DNA of 64,000 nt from an uncultured bacterium (GTDB lineage: Bacteria; Bacillota; Clostridia; Oscillospirales; Acutalibacteraceae): contig CAJMRT010000004.1 of assembly GCA_905215855.1 (NCBI GenBank), positions 18,752 through 82,751 of the forward strand, written 5' to 3'. A program made the translations under genes and the position numbers. Positions 26,554 through 35,451 of the stretch are shown here, piece by piece. A model generated the notes under the pieces. The model worked only from the letters and a program-made list of their open reading frames with translations. It was not told where the DNA came from and did not search any database. Each line of letters begins with the position of its first letter. Position 1 is the stretch's first letter.

Positions 26554-27027
26554 TCAGATGTTAAGGTTTGGAACTGTGATAACAACGAGAAGTGAAACGA
26601 TGAATGAAAGGAGAGCGTAAATCTCAACGAGAGTTACGGAAACCATAGCCTTTGAGAAGTTTGAATCGTCCTTTGCGCTTAGTGCAATACCTGAAACGGC
26701 TGCCTTGCCCTGTGCAAAACCTGAAATCATACCGCCGATACCGATAGCAAGCGATGCTGCAAAGTATGCAAGTCCCTGTCCGATTGTCGGAGCTGTGCCG
26801 CCGAGAACGCCGCCGCTTACGAGAATAAGGAAGCCTACGATAAATCCGTAAAGTCCCTGAGTACCCGGGAGAAGTGTGAGAACGAGCATTTTACCGAATT
26901 TTGATGAGTCCTCGGAAAGAACTCCCATAGCTGCCTGTGCGGCAGAGCCTACGCCTCGTGCAGAACCTACGCCTGCAAGTGCTGTTGCTATTGATGCGCC
27001 TAAAAGTGCGAAAAATATTCCATTCAT
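26554..27027 (-). CDS. ntpK: V-type ATPase rotor proteolipid subunit K, sodium-type
   Basis: 157 residues, four membrane helices in two repeats. The ion-site residues of the Enterococcus hirae Na ATPase are conserved: L53, T56, Q57 (LPGTQ), Q106 (GFAQG) and E135 (LVEIYAL), with the same 29-residue gap between the last two. This predicts Na rather than H coupling. It overlaps the end of ntpI (ATGA). AGGAGG precedes. Confidence 0.96.
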   Translation of the reverse strand: MNGIFFALLGASIATALAGVGSARGVGSAAQAAMGVLSEDSSKFGKMLVLTLLPGTQGLYGFIVGFLILVSGGVLGGTAPTIGQGLAYFAASLAIGIGGMISGFAQGKAAVSGIALSAKDDSNFSKAMVSVTLVEIYALLSFIVSLLVVITVPNLNI

Positions 27028-29012
27028 TTTGATTTGTCCTCCTGAATTTTAATATATTTACTGTTGAGCTTGAACGGCTTAAACTGTTTGCCGCCGCCCT
27101 CATAGAATTTTCCGAACATTTCAACATACTGAAGTCGCATTGTGTGAACATATGAACCGAGTGCGTTGAGTCCGATGTTGATTGCGTGTCCGATGATGAA
27201 CACGATAACGAGTAAGATAATTCCGAACCAGCTCTTGCCGAACATGGTTGAAAGCATATTGAACACCTGAGCCATAACTCCCGTTGTAAGTCCGAGAGCA
27301 AGAAGTCTAGAGTAGCTCAGAAGGTCACTGATGTAACCTGTGATGTCATAGAGAGAGGCAAGTCCGCCGATGACCTTGCCGAATCCCTTTTTGTTTCTGC
27401 CCTGTGTGAGAACAAGACCGATTGCACAGAAAATCGCAATGCCTGCTCCTACATAGATGAGCGTCTGACCAAACGCCATACCTGCCGCCAAAATGGCAAA
27501 TCCGATAAGCATAAGCATCCAAAGTCCCGTGTCAAAGAACGCTCCGCCGTAATCCTTGTGCTTTAGGCAAACATAGAATTTGCAGCCCATACCGACAAGA
27601 ATGTGTACAAGACCGAATGCTATTGAAATAATCATCAGCATAAGTGCGTCCTTTTGCGGGTCAATTGTCGGCCACGGGAAGATTTGCTTCATCGTAATGT
27701 TTGCACCCGTAAAGTAGTTGTAAAGGGTTGCGGGGGCATCTCCGAAGAAGCTTGCAAAAACAAGTCCCCAGAAAAATGTTGAAATACCGCAGTACTGGAA
27801 CAGCTTCAAGGTGTTTCGCATTTCCTTGTCAGGCTTGAACAGCTTTATTGCAAGTCCTGTTCCTATTACCATTAACAGTCCGTAGCCTGCGTCCGAGAAC
27901 ATCATTCCAAAGAAAAAGTAGAAGAAGAACGCAAGCAACGGCGTTGGATCAATATCGTCATGCGACGGGGGAGAGTACATATTTACAATGCTCTCTGCCG
28001 GTGCTGCAAAGCGACTGTTCTTTAGTTTTACAGGAGCTTTTTCCTCGTCAACATCGCCGAATTCAACATAGCATACAGAAACTCTTTCACAAAGCCTTTC
28101 AAGCTTTTCACAGTCCTCCTCAGGAATGTAACCCGAAATAACAAAAACATTCCGTGAATGCTGAAGTTCACCGATTACGCTGTATTTATCGGCTCTGATT
28201 CTGAAATAATCCTGTGTATCTTTAATATCTTTTCGTCTGTCTGCAAAGGAAATGATTTCTTTTTTTGCGTTTTCCGTATCATCTTCAAGCTTGTGACTTC
28301 TTTCAACAAGCTTTTTTGATTCTGCCAAAGGGGGAATACTTGAGTTCGTAACAGGTTTTGCAAAACCGATATCACGCAGAGCATTTTCTGCAAGCTCCTT
28401 TTGAGTAATCGGTGCAAAAAGTACAATACAGGTAAGCCCCTCGTTTGCAAATTGAATTTCAAAATCAAATTCAAGCTTCGGAGAAGCCTCGGCAAGTGCC
28501 TCTGAAAGCGATACCTCGTTGTACTCCTTTTGAATTGAGCCTATGAAAACAGCCGTTGTTTTTGTGTCCTTTGCATTAAGCGGAATGTCAAGATTCTTCC
28601 ACGGCTCAAGCTGTGCAAGAGCGGTTTTTATGCGAATCCGTTCCGCAGAATTGTCGGCAATCTGTTTGTTAAGCTCACAAATTCTGTTGCACACATCAAT
28701 AACTTCGCCTGCATTTGATGCGATAACTCCGATTTCATCGGGATCAATCTCCCGCCGTCCGCAAAATGCGGAAAGCATACTTTTCTTTTCGGGAGAGTTG
28801 CTGTCGAGAATTTTCAGAGCGTTTTCACTGAGAGTAACATTCCGCTCGAAAATCTGAATTTGTGAGGTCATATCAATCTTGCCGAAACCTTTTCTGCAGG
28901 TTTCGGTCTTTTCAATCTGAACCAAACCCGAATCCTGCAAATGTTCAAGAAGTCGCTTTCTGTCCTGTCTTAGGGCAATAATCCGAACCGACTTCATTTT
29001 AAGTTTTGCCAA
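27024..29012 (-). CDS. ntpI: V-type ATPase subunit I (a-type, ion channel half)
   Basis: 662 residues, TTG start giving MAKLKMKSVRI. The N-terminal half is cytoplasmic with coiled coils; the C-terminal half from about residue 340 has seven or eight membrane helices, including SYSRLLALGLTTGVMAQ with the essential arginine and the FIIGHAINIGLNALGSYVH segment. Forms the ion path with the K ring. Confidence 0.95.
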   Translation of the reverse strand: MAKLKMKSVRIIALRQDRKRLLEHLQDSGLVQIEKTETCRKGFGKIDMTSQIQIFERNVTLSENALKILDSNSPEKKSMLSAFCGRREIDPDEIGVIASNAGEVIDVCNRICELNKQIADNSAERIRIKTALAQLEPWKNLDIPLNAKDTKTTAVFIGSIQKEYNEVSLSEALAEASPKLEFDFEIQFANEGLTCIVLFAPITQKELAENALRDIGFAKPVTNSSIPPLAESKKLVERSHKLEDDTENAKKEIISFADRRKDIKDTQDYFRIRADKYSVIGELQHSRNVFVISGYIPEEDCEKLERLCERVSVCYVEFGDVDEEKAPVKLKNSRFAAPAESIVNMYSPPSHDDIDPTPLLAFFFYFFFGMMFSDAGYGLLMVIGTGLAIKLFKPDKEMRNTLKLFQYCGISTFFWGLVFASFFGDAPATLYNYFTGANITMKQIFPWPTIDPQKDALMLMIISIAFGLVHILVGMGCKFYVCLKHKDYGGAFFDTGLWMLMLIGFAILAAGMAFGQTLIYVGAGIAIFCAIGLVLTQGRNKKGFGKVIGGLASLYDITGYISDLLSYSRLLALGLTTGVMAQVFNMLSTMFGKSWFGIILLVIVFIIGHAINIGLNALGSYVHTMRLQYVEMFGKFYEGGGKQFKPFKLNSKYIKIQEDKSK

Positions 29013-29046
29013 TTTCTATCACCACGCTTCTTTCATTGCAACCGTT

Positions 29047-29358
29047 TTAAAGAGAGAGCCTTTGTATAGCCCCGTCAATAACACGCTTGCGGTTTTTGTC
29101 TGCAGTTTGAGAGAGAATGTCGCACTCAAGATTTGCCTTTTCAGAGGCTTTCTCAAGCTCTTTTTTGCCCTCTTTCGCAGTCTTTTCAAAAAGCATATCG
29201 GCATCCTTCTGTGCCTTTTCCTTTGCCGAAAGCACAACATGTTTGGCATCTGCCTTTGTCTGTTCAACCCTTTCTGCTGATTCTGCTCGTGCATTTGCCT
29301 CACGCTGTCTGCAATCCTCTTCGGCATTGTAAATGGCATCCAGCATATCTTTTGCCAT
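29047..29358 (-). CDS. ntpF: V-type ATPase peripheral-stalk coiled-coil subunit (F/H/G type)
   Basis: 103 residues, almost wholly charged heptad coiled coil (Ala, Glu, Lys rich). First gene of the operon, start behind AAAGGAGG. Order ntpF-I-K-E-C-G-A-B-D equals that of E. hirae. Pairs with subunit E in the stator. Confidence 0.9.
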   Translation of the reverse strand: MAKDMLDAIYNAEEDCRQREANARAESAERVEQTKADAKHVVLSAKEKAQKDADMLFEKTAKEGKKELEKASEKANLECDILSQTADKNRKRVIDGAIQRLSL

Positions 29359-29432
29359 TGTTATCCTCCTTTGCTAAAAAATACATAAAAATATTTATGA
29401 AGAATACACTATTTTGTTTATTCTATTCCTAA

Positions 29433-29461
29433 ATTGTAGCACAATTATTTTAAAAAAGCAA
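29433..29461 (-). promoter_or_regulatory. Proximal promoter of the V-ATPase operon
   Basis: On the minus strand TTGCTT, 17-base spacer, TACAAT with TG before it, about 75 bases before ntpF. Confidence 0.65.
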
Positions 29462-29593
29462 TCAACATACATTAAAGTTTGCCCAGTTTTTTATCATTTT
29501 CTTCCCTGTGACCGCAGTTGCGAGTGGTTTTACAGCATTAATTTGCGATAAAAGAAAAAACACCGCATAATACGGTGCTTAAAAAATTAATTT

Positions 29594-29641
29594 GCTTATT
29601 ATCTTACTTACTGTCTTGCTTACTGACTTGCTTATTATCTT
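29594..29641. repeat. Four tandem copies of a degenerate 12-bp repeat
   Basis: GCTTATTATCTT, ACTTACTGTCTT, GCTTACTGACTT, GCTTATTATCTT, head to tail, between the leader RNA terminator and the proximal V-ATPase promoter. First and last copies are identical. Confidence 0.8.
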
Positions 29642-29677
29642 GCGTGTTGTGGACAAAACAGCGATATTTTAGTCTGT

Positions 29678-29830
29678 AAAACAGAAGAAAGCCGTCCCGA
29701 AAAAATTCGGAGCGGTTTTCAAAGCTACGGTTATTCGGCAGGCGTCCCATTCTCCTGCATCTTTCGGGATTCCCCTGTCAGTACCATCGGCGTGTGGATT
29801 GTACGAAATCTTCCACCTCGGATAACTTCT
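29678..29830 (-). ncRNA. Structured leader RNA with terminator upstream of V-ATPase (candidate riboswitch)
   Basis: Minus-strand RNA of about 150 bases that starts 7 bases after a strong promoter. GUUAU (near 29827) can pair with AUAAC near 29730 to close a domain containing a GUGGA/UCCAC hairpin, a GGGGAAUCCC loop and a GCAGG/CCUGC stem. It ends in a terminator (29706-29715 with 29692-29701, then a U-rich run). UCCCGAA at 29763-29769 is perfectly complementary to the terminator's 3' arm UUCGGGA, giving an alternative antiterminator pairing. CGCCGATGGTACTG and GAGAATGGGACG resemble the 3' half of 5S rRNA, but the 5S 5' half is absent. Sense orientation to ntpF (320 bases on) favours a cis-regulatory role. 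Confidence 0.6.
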
Positions 29831-29836
29831 AAACTT

Positions 29837-29865
29837 ATTCTAACATTATTTTAATAAAATTGCAA
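29837..29865 (-). promoter_or_regulatory. Promoter of the V-ATPase leader RNA
   Basis: TTGCAA, 17-base spacer, extended TGTTAGAAT on the minus strand. Confidence 0.75.
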
Positions 29866-29876
29866 ATAAATCAAGG

Positions 29877-29905
29877 TTGAAATCCGATACAAAAAGTTGT
29901 ATTAT
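29877..29905 (+). promoter_or_regulatory. Promoter of the YbaK gene
   Basis: TTGAAA, 17-base spacer, TATTAT, divergent from the leader RNA promoter. Confidence 0.6.
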
Positions 29906-29952
29906 ATGAGAGTAAAAATATGGCGGTAATCCGCTTGGAGGACTGTGTATTT

Positions 29953-30432
29953 ATGAAAGAAATCAAGACAAATGTAATGAGAATTTTAGACAAAGAAAAG
30001 GTTGAATATACTCACCACGAATATCCTCACGGCAAGGACGCTGTTGACGGTGTTACTGTGGCTACGCTTATGAATCAGAACCCCGATTATGTTTTCAAAA
30101 CTCTTGTAACAAAAGGTATGGGCAGAGATTATTATGTGTTTGTAGTTCCTGTTGACCATGAGCTTGACCTGAAAAAATGTGCCAAGAGCGTTGGTGAAAA
30201 GTCGGTTGAAATGATTCCTGTAAAGGACATTACAAAGGTTACGGGTTATGTGCGTGGAGGCTGTTCACCTCTCGGAATGAAAAAGCAGTTCAAGACAACC
30301 TTCCACATTACAGCCGAATCAATTCCGAAAATTATCGTGAGCGCAGGCAAAATCGGATATCAGATTGACCTCAAACCCGAAGATTTAATCCGCCTTACAA
30401 ACGGTCAATGTGCCGATATTATTAAAAATTAA
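29953..30432 (+). CDS. ybaK: YbaK/EbsC-family Cys-tRNA(Pro) deacylase
   Basis: 159 residues from ATG 29953; GGAGG is 11 bases upstream and the earlier ATG 29920 has none. YbaK fold with HHEYPHGKDAVDG, catalytic-lysine region YVFKTLVTKG and the GGCSPLGMKK loop. It hydrolyses cysteine wrongly attached to tRNA(Pro). Cytoplasmic. Confidence 0.93.
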   Translation: MKEIKTNVMRILDKEKVEYTHHEYPHGKDAVDGVTVATLMNQNPDYVFKTLVTKGMGRDYYVFVVPVDHELDLKKCAKSVGEKSVEMIPVKDITKVTGYVRGGCSPLGMKKQFKTTFHITAESIPKIIVSAGKIGYQIDLKPEDLIRLTNGQCADIIKN

Positions 30433-30445
30433 AAGGTGTATTGCA

Positions 30446-31234
30446 TTGGATATTGTTGACAAAAATATAGACAACGGAAATGCTTTTGACTGGGGCAGAG
30501 TGTCAGCCGAATATGCAAAATATCGTGATATTTATCCGCAAAAATTTTATGATCAAATTGTTGACAGGGGGCTTTGTGTAAAAGGTCAGAAAATTCTTGA
30601 TATTGGCACCGGAACAGGAGTTATTCCGAGAAATATGTATCGCTATGGCGGAGAGTGGGTTGGTACAGATATTTCAAAAGAGCAAGTTGGTCAGGCTCGT
30701 TTATTATCAAAAGGAATGAATATAAAATATTTTACTGTAGCAACAGAGAATATAAATTTTCCTGATGAATCGTTTGATGTTATCACAGCTTGTCAGTGCT
30801 TTTGGTATTTTGACCACTAAAAGATTATGCCTGAACTTTACAGAATGTTAAAGCCAAATGGCAGGTTGTTAATTCCTTATATGGCTTGGTTACCGTATGA
30901 AGATGAGATAGCAGGGCAGAGTGAAAAACTTGTATTGAAATACAGTCCCGATTGGAGCGGTGCAGGTGAAACTATTCATCCGATAAATATTCTGAAATGT
31001 TATGAACAAAAGTTTGATTTGATTTATCACAACGAATATCCGCTCAAGGTGCATTTTACAAGAGAGTCATGGAACGGCAGAATGAAGGCTTGCCGTGGTG
31101 TAGGTGCGTCACTCTCAAAAGAAAAAATTGAATTGTGGGAGAATGAACATAAAAATTTACTCTTAAAAATTGCACCGCCTGAATTTGATGTGTTGCATTA
31201 TGCCGCAATTGCTGAATTAAAAGTAAAGAAATAA
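30446..31234 (+). pseudogene. Class I SAM methyltransferase interrupted by an in-frame stop
   Basis: TTG 30446 with AAAAGGTG upstream. Motif I ILDIGTGTGVIPR and the acidic GTDIS strand show a Methyltransf_11-type SAM-dependent methyltransferase of about 262 codons. After FWYFDH a TAA (30818-30820) interrupts the frame, and the same frame then continues KIMPELYRMLKPNGRLL. Family members usually have a glutamate there, so GAA to TAA is the simplest change. The second half has its own ATG (30827) but no ribosome site. Either a recent pseudogene or a base error. Confidence 0.85.
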
Positions 31235-31235
31235 T

Positions 31236-31275
31236 AACACCCCCGACTAAACTGTTTGGTAAAGTCGGGGGTGTT
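31236..31275. terminator. Bidirectional terminator before the RND gene
   Basis: Perfect 13-bp arms AACACCCCCGACT and complement, 14-base loop, T-rich on the right side. Confidence 0.85.
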
Positions 31276-31290
31276 GTTTATTAGTATGTT

Positions 31291-34200
31291 TTATTCGTCA
31301 ATAAATTCAAGGTCTTTGTCACTTACTTTTTTGAGTTCCTTTTTATTAAACAAATTGTAAATAACAGGAACGATGTAGAGCGTCATAAATGTTGCATAGA
31401 GCAAACCACCGATGCAGACAATTGCGATAGGCTGCATCATTTCTGCACCTGTGCCGATTCCGAGAGCCATAACAACAAGACCGAGAACGGTTGTGAGTGC
31501 CGTTATGAGTATAGGACGCATACGGGTTTTGCCTGCCTCAACAATTGACTCAATTCTCTCCTTGCCGTCAATACGAAGTCTGTTGATGTAGTCAACAAGT
31601 ACGATACCGTTGTTTACAATGATACCGCAGAGCATTACAAAACCGACAAGCGATACAACGCTGATGTCAAATCCTGTGATTAAAAGTGCGAGGAAGCCGC
31701 CCGTGAATGCAAGCGGAATTGTAAACATAATAATGAACGGTGATTTAAGGCTTTGGAACTGTGCAACCATAATGAGGTAGATGAGAATAATGCCGAGCAA
31801 CAGCATAAGCATAAGCTGTGAAACTGCCTCCATTGTCATTTTGTCTGTACCTGCATAGTCGATTGAACAGCTGTTCGGGAGCTTGTAATCGTTCATTGCG
31901 GACTTTACATTGTTTGAAACAGATGTAAGGGTGTAGCCGTCCTTGACTTCGGCGCTGATTGTAAGATAACGCTTTTGATTTTCACGGCTGATTTTATCCA
32001 TAGTTTCCGACTTTGAAATATCCGAAACAGAGGAGAGTTTAACTGTCTTTTCGTTACCGCTTGAATCCTTGTAGGTAATGTCAATGTCACGGAGATTTTT
32101 CGGAGTAACGGTTTCGCTGTCATCCTTTACAACCACAACATTCATATCATTGCCGTTATCATTCGTAAGAGTGGCAGCGGTTTTTTCTGTTGAAATTGCT
32201 GCGGCAACCTGCTGATAAACCTGTGCAACGGTAAGCCCCTTTTCAGCGGCTTTTGACTTGTCAACAGTAACCTTTATTTCGGGAGAAACAGCACCGATGC
32301 CGTTGTCAACCGATGCAACGCCTTTAACCTTTTCAAGTGTCTTGCCGATATCCTCGGCAGTGCTTTTGAGTGTGTCAAGGTCGTCACCGTAGAGCGTAAT
32401 CTGAACGGAACCGTCACCCATAAGGCTTGACATTGAACTTGAAGTGCCGCCGCTTACGGCAGCCTCACCGTCAAGGCTTTCAAGATCCTTTTCAATCTTC
32501 TTTGAAATCTCACCGCTCTGTTTTGTAAAATCATCCTTGAGAACGGCATATGCCATAAGTGAGCCGGCATCATTTGACGATGAACCGCCTGTAAGTCCCA
32601 TAAGGCTTGACGAGCCTCCTGCCATAACGCCTACGGTTTCAAATTGGTCATATTTTGAAAGCAGATCGTTGAGCTTTTCGCCCTCTTTAACTGTTTCTTC
32701 AAAGGTTGCGTTATCGTCAAGCTTCAATGATACCTGAATCTGTGTACTGCTCATATCGGGCATAAAACTGAAACCTCTCATCAGACAAAGACCTGCACTT
32801 GTAAATAGAAGTGCAACTGCAATGAGAATTGCAGGAACTTTGTGCTTTAATACGAAACGAAGTGAGCGTTCATATGCCTTTTTGATTTTTCCGTCCTTGG
32901 GAGCGGAATTAGGTTTCATTTTGCGCAGCATTCTCTGTCCCATAGCGGGAACAAGTGTGAGCGCAACAATAAGGCTTGCAAGAAGTGAATATGTAACCGT
33001 GAGTGCAAGGTCAACAAACAGCTGACGGGTGATGCCTTCAACAAATACAATCGGCAGGAACACGCATACTGTGGTGAGAGTTGACGCTGTAATTGCACCG
33101 GCAACCTGTCTTGCACCGTTAAGTGCCGCCTTAATCGGCGAAACGCCCATACTTCTCAGTCGGTAGATATTTTCGATAACAACAACCGAGTTGTCAACAA
33201 GCATACCGACACCTATCGCAAGTCCCGACAGCGAAATCATATTGAGTGTTACACCGCTGAAATACATGAGGACAATTGCAAACACAACGCTTATCGGAAT
33301 TGAGCAGGCAACAATGAGCGTCGGCTTGATATCTCTGAGGAATAGGAAAAGTATGATAATTGCAAGAACCGCACCCATAAGGAGGTTTTGCAAAACGCTG
33401 TTGATTACAAGGTTAATGTAGTCACCTTCATTGTAAAGGTTTGTAAAGTGAAGTCCGTCAACCTCTTTTGAAAGCGAATCAAGCTTTGCGTTAATGTTTT
33501 CGCAAACGGTAGAAGACGCTGTGTTGCTTGATTTTGAAAAGCTCAATACAATACCGGGGTTGCCGTTAATTCTTGCAAAGGTTTCGTCGGAATCATCGGC
33601 AACGAAAACATCTGCAACATCTTCAAGATGAATAACTCCTATTCCGTCAATTCCTGTGTCAAATAGCACAAGCGACTTCATCTCTTTTTCATCATTTACC
33701 TTGTCGCCGACACGAACCATAAATTTGTTGTTATCGTCATCGGTAACATAGCCTGCCGGCATTGAAAAGTTTTGTGCCGTTAGAATTGAAGAAATGGTAT
33801 CAAGTGTGACCGTGTTGCTCACATCAGCCTTGCTTTTTGCCTCTTTCTTTTTATCTGCAAGTTCTTTTTCGGATGTTTCAATTTGCTTTTCTGCACTTGA
33901 AAGCTGTGTGAGTGCGCTGTTGAGTTCACTCTGTTTTGAAGTTAGAGCTGACATGGCAGAGGACATTTTGAAGTCCGCACTTGACTGTTGTTGTGAAATG
34001 AGTGCAAGAGCGGAATCAACCGAAACCGATTTATCGTCAAGTCCCGAAATTGCGTTGTCAAGCTGTGCAATACCCGAGTCGATTTGTGAGATTTTCTCCG
34101 ACATTTCACTTAATGCAGAATTAATTGCATCTCCCGAAGTTCCGAGCTTTTTAAGTGAAATTTCAACATTTTGAATTGCCTCTGCACTTTTGTTAATGGA

Positions 34201-35328
34201 ATTCTGAACTGTCTGCATTGTTTTTGCGATATCGGGAGCTTTGATTCCGTAAGGCTCAAGCACCTTGTTAAGCTCGTCAATCTGCTGTTGAAGTGCCTTG
34301 TATTCCTCACTGTCGGGCAGTGCATCATTCATTTTCCGAACAATTTCCTGATACTGTTCGTTGAATTTTGAAAGCTGTTCAAGCTTTTGCGTAAGCTGTG
34401 ACTGCTCGGAAGTCAGCTCATCATAGGTAGTTTTCAGTTCAAGCAAATCCTGATAAGCGGTTTCGAGCAAAGTCTTTGTTGAAGTGAGGCTTGCCTTTCG
34501 GTCAAGCAACTGCATCTTTGCCGACAAAAGCTGCGTTTTACCGCTTTCAGCCTTGTTCTGCGCATCGGCAAGCTGTTTTGAAACAGCCTCCTGCTGTGAG
34601 TTGATTTGCTCAATTGAAGATGAAACTGTACCCTGACCGTCCTTGGCTTTGCCGATATTATCCTGCAATTCCTTTTTAGCCTTGGCAATTTTGTCCTCCG
34701 CATGACCGAATTGATTATCGAGCGCAGCAGAAATCTTCTTATTAAGCTTGTCAAGCTTATCCTGTGAAAGTACGACATTTTCCTGTTCCGTAACAATGCC
34801 CTTGTCAGAAACAGAGGCAACACCGTCAATGCCTTCAAGTTCATTCAAAAGTTCGTTTGTGACATAATCCGAAAGCTCTGTCTGCGACTTGCCTTCAAAG
34901 TCAACCGCCGTCATTGCAACGGGGAGGATGTTCGGATTGATTTTGATGAGGTACGGTGTTCCGACTCCGTCAGGCCAATTGCCCTTGATTGTGTCAAGGC
35001 TTGAACGCATATCAACAGTTGCACTGTCCATATTTGTGCCGTCCTCAAATTCAATCATCAAAAGTGAATAGTTGTCCGATGAGGTAGAGGTGATTTCCTT
35101 AACGCCGTCAATTGCCGACATCGACTGTTCAAGAGGCTTTGAAACCGTTGTTTCAACTGCCTCGGGCGTCTGACCTGCGTAGGTGGTCATAATAACGGCA
35201 TAGGGAAAGTCCATGTTCGGTAAAAGATCGGGCGTCATCTTGAAAAATGACACTATACCGAGAACCAGAACAAGTACAACCGCAACCAATACCGTCATCG
35301 GTTTTTTTACGCTGATTTTAGATAACAT
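31291..35328 (-). CDS. RND-superfamily efflux transporter with large coiled-coil insertion
   Basis: 1345 residues; AAGGAG before the start. HAE1/AcrB-like architecture: one N-terminal helix, a first extracytoplasmic domain, six helices (including GLAIGVGMLVDNSVVVIENI with the proton-relay acidic residues), a second domain and the last helix set. The first porter region carries an extra stretch of about 300 residues (near 195-515) of Gln/Ser/Leu/Lys-rich coiled coil, making it longer than the usual 1000-1050. No membrane-fusion adaptor gene is adjacent, so the insertion may replace it as a spacer through the Gram-positive wall. Lies behind a TetR-type regulator; substrate unknown. Confidence 0.92.
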   Translation of the reverse strand: MLSKISVKKPMTVLVAVVLVLVLGIVSFFKMTPDLLPNMDFPYAVIMTTYAGQTPEAVETTVSKPLEQSMSAIDGVKEITSTSSDNYSLLMIEFEDGTNMDSATVDMRSSLDTIKGNWPDGVGTPYLIKINPNILPVAMTAVDFEGKSQTELSDYVTNELLNELEGIDGVASVSDKGIVTEQENVVLSQDKLDKLNKKISAALDNQFGHAEDKIAKAKKELQDNIGKAKDGQGTVSSSIEQINSQQEAVSKQLADAQNKAESGKTQLLSAKMQLLDRKASLTSTKTLLETAYQDLLELKTTYDELTSEQSQLTQKLEQLSKFNEQYQEIVRKMNDALPDSEEYKALQQQIDELNKVLEPYGIKAPDIAKTMQTVQNSINKSAEAIQNVEISLKKLGTSGDAINSALSEMSEKISQIDSGIAQLDNAISGLDDKSVSVDSALALISQQQSSADFKMSSAMSALTSKQSELNSALTQLSSAEKQIETSEKELADKKKEAKSKADVSNTVTLDTISSILTAQNFSMPAGYVTDDDNNKFMVRVGDKVNDEKEMKSLVLFDTGIDGIGVIHLEDVADVFVADDSDETFARINGNPGIVLSFSKSSNTASSTVCENINAKLDSLSKEVDGLHFTNLYNEGDYINLVINSVLQNLLMGAVLAIIILFLFLRDIKPTLIVACSIPISVVFAIVLMYFSGVTLNMISLSGLAIGVGMLVDNSVVVIENIYRLRSMGVSPIKAALNGARQVAGAITASTLTTVCVFLPIVFVEGITRQLFVDLALTVTYSLLASLIVALTLVPAMGQRMLRKMKPNSAPKDGKIKKAYERSLRFVLKHKVPAILIAVALLFTSAGLCLMRGFSFMPDMSSTQIQVSLKLDDNATFEETVKEGEKLNDLLSKYDQFETVGVMAGGSSSLMGLTGGSSSNDAGSLMAYAVLKDDFTKQSGEISKKIEKDLESLDGEAAVSGGTSSSMSSLMGDGSVQITLYGDDLDTLKSTAEDIGKTLEKVKGVASVDNGIGAVSPEIKVTVDKSKAAEKGLTVAQVYQQVAAAISTEKTAATLTNDNGNDMNVVVVKDDSETVTPKNLRDIDITYKDSSGNEKTVKLSSVSDISKSETMDKISRENQKRYLTISAEVKDGYTLTSVSNNVKSAMNDYKLPNSCSIDYAGTDKMTMEAVSQLMLMLLLGIILIYLIMVAQFQSLKSPFIIMFTIPLAFTGGFLALLITGFDISVVSLVGFVMLCGIIVNNGIVLVDYINRLRIDGKERIESIVEAGKTRMRPILITALTTVLGLVVMALGIGTGAEMMQPIAIVCIGGLLYATFMTLYIVPVIYNLFNKKELKKVSDKDLEFIDE

Positions 35329-35424
35329 TGATTACTCCTTCGTTTGTGCTTTTCATCTATGAGTATATTTCATTTCAAATGCAATTTCTACCAACTTAGG
35401 TTTACATTTTCTGTTGAAATCGGC

Positions 35425-35438
35425 CGCAACCGGTTGCG
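35425..35438 (-). promoter_or_regulatory. Perfect 14-bp palindrome upstream of the RND gene
   Basis: CGCAACCGGTTGCG in the 123-base gap between the TetR stop and the RND start. Possible extra operator or RNA stem; no promoter is clear next to it. Confidence 0.35.
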
Positions 35439-35451
35439 TGAATATTTAAAC

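Larger units (their letters stand above)
29359..29952. other. Intergenic region upstream of the V-ATPase operon
   Basis: Holds, from right to left on the minus strand, a promoter and structured RNA with terminator, a four-copy 12-bp repeat, a small hairpin (CACCG...CGGTG at 29561-29577) flanked by A runs, and a second promoter close to ntpF. The plus-strand promoter of the YbaK gene is at 29877-29905. Confidence 0.7.

Noticed and set aside
29594..29641. CRISPR or coding repeat
   Set aside because: Units are only 12 bp with no spacers, and no open frame runs through them.
29690..29830. Complete 5S rRNA gene on the minus strand
   Set aside because: Only the 3' half resembles 5S; the 5' half with the CCGAACA loop is missing, and a dedicated terminator and riboswitch-like pairing are present.
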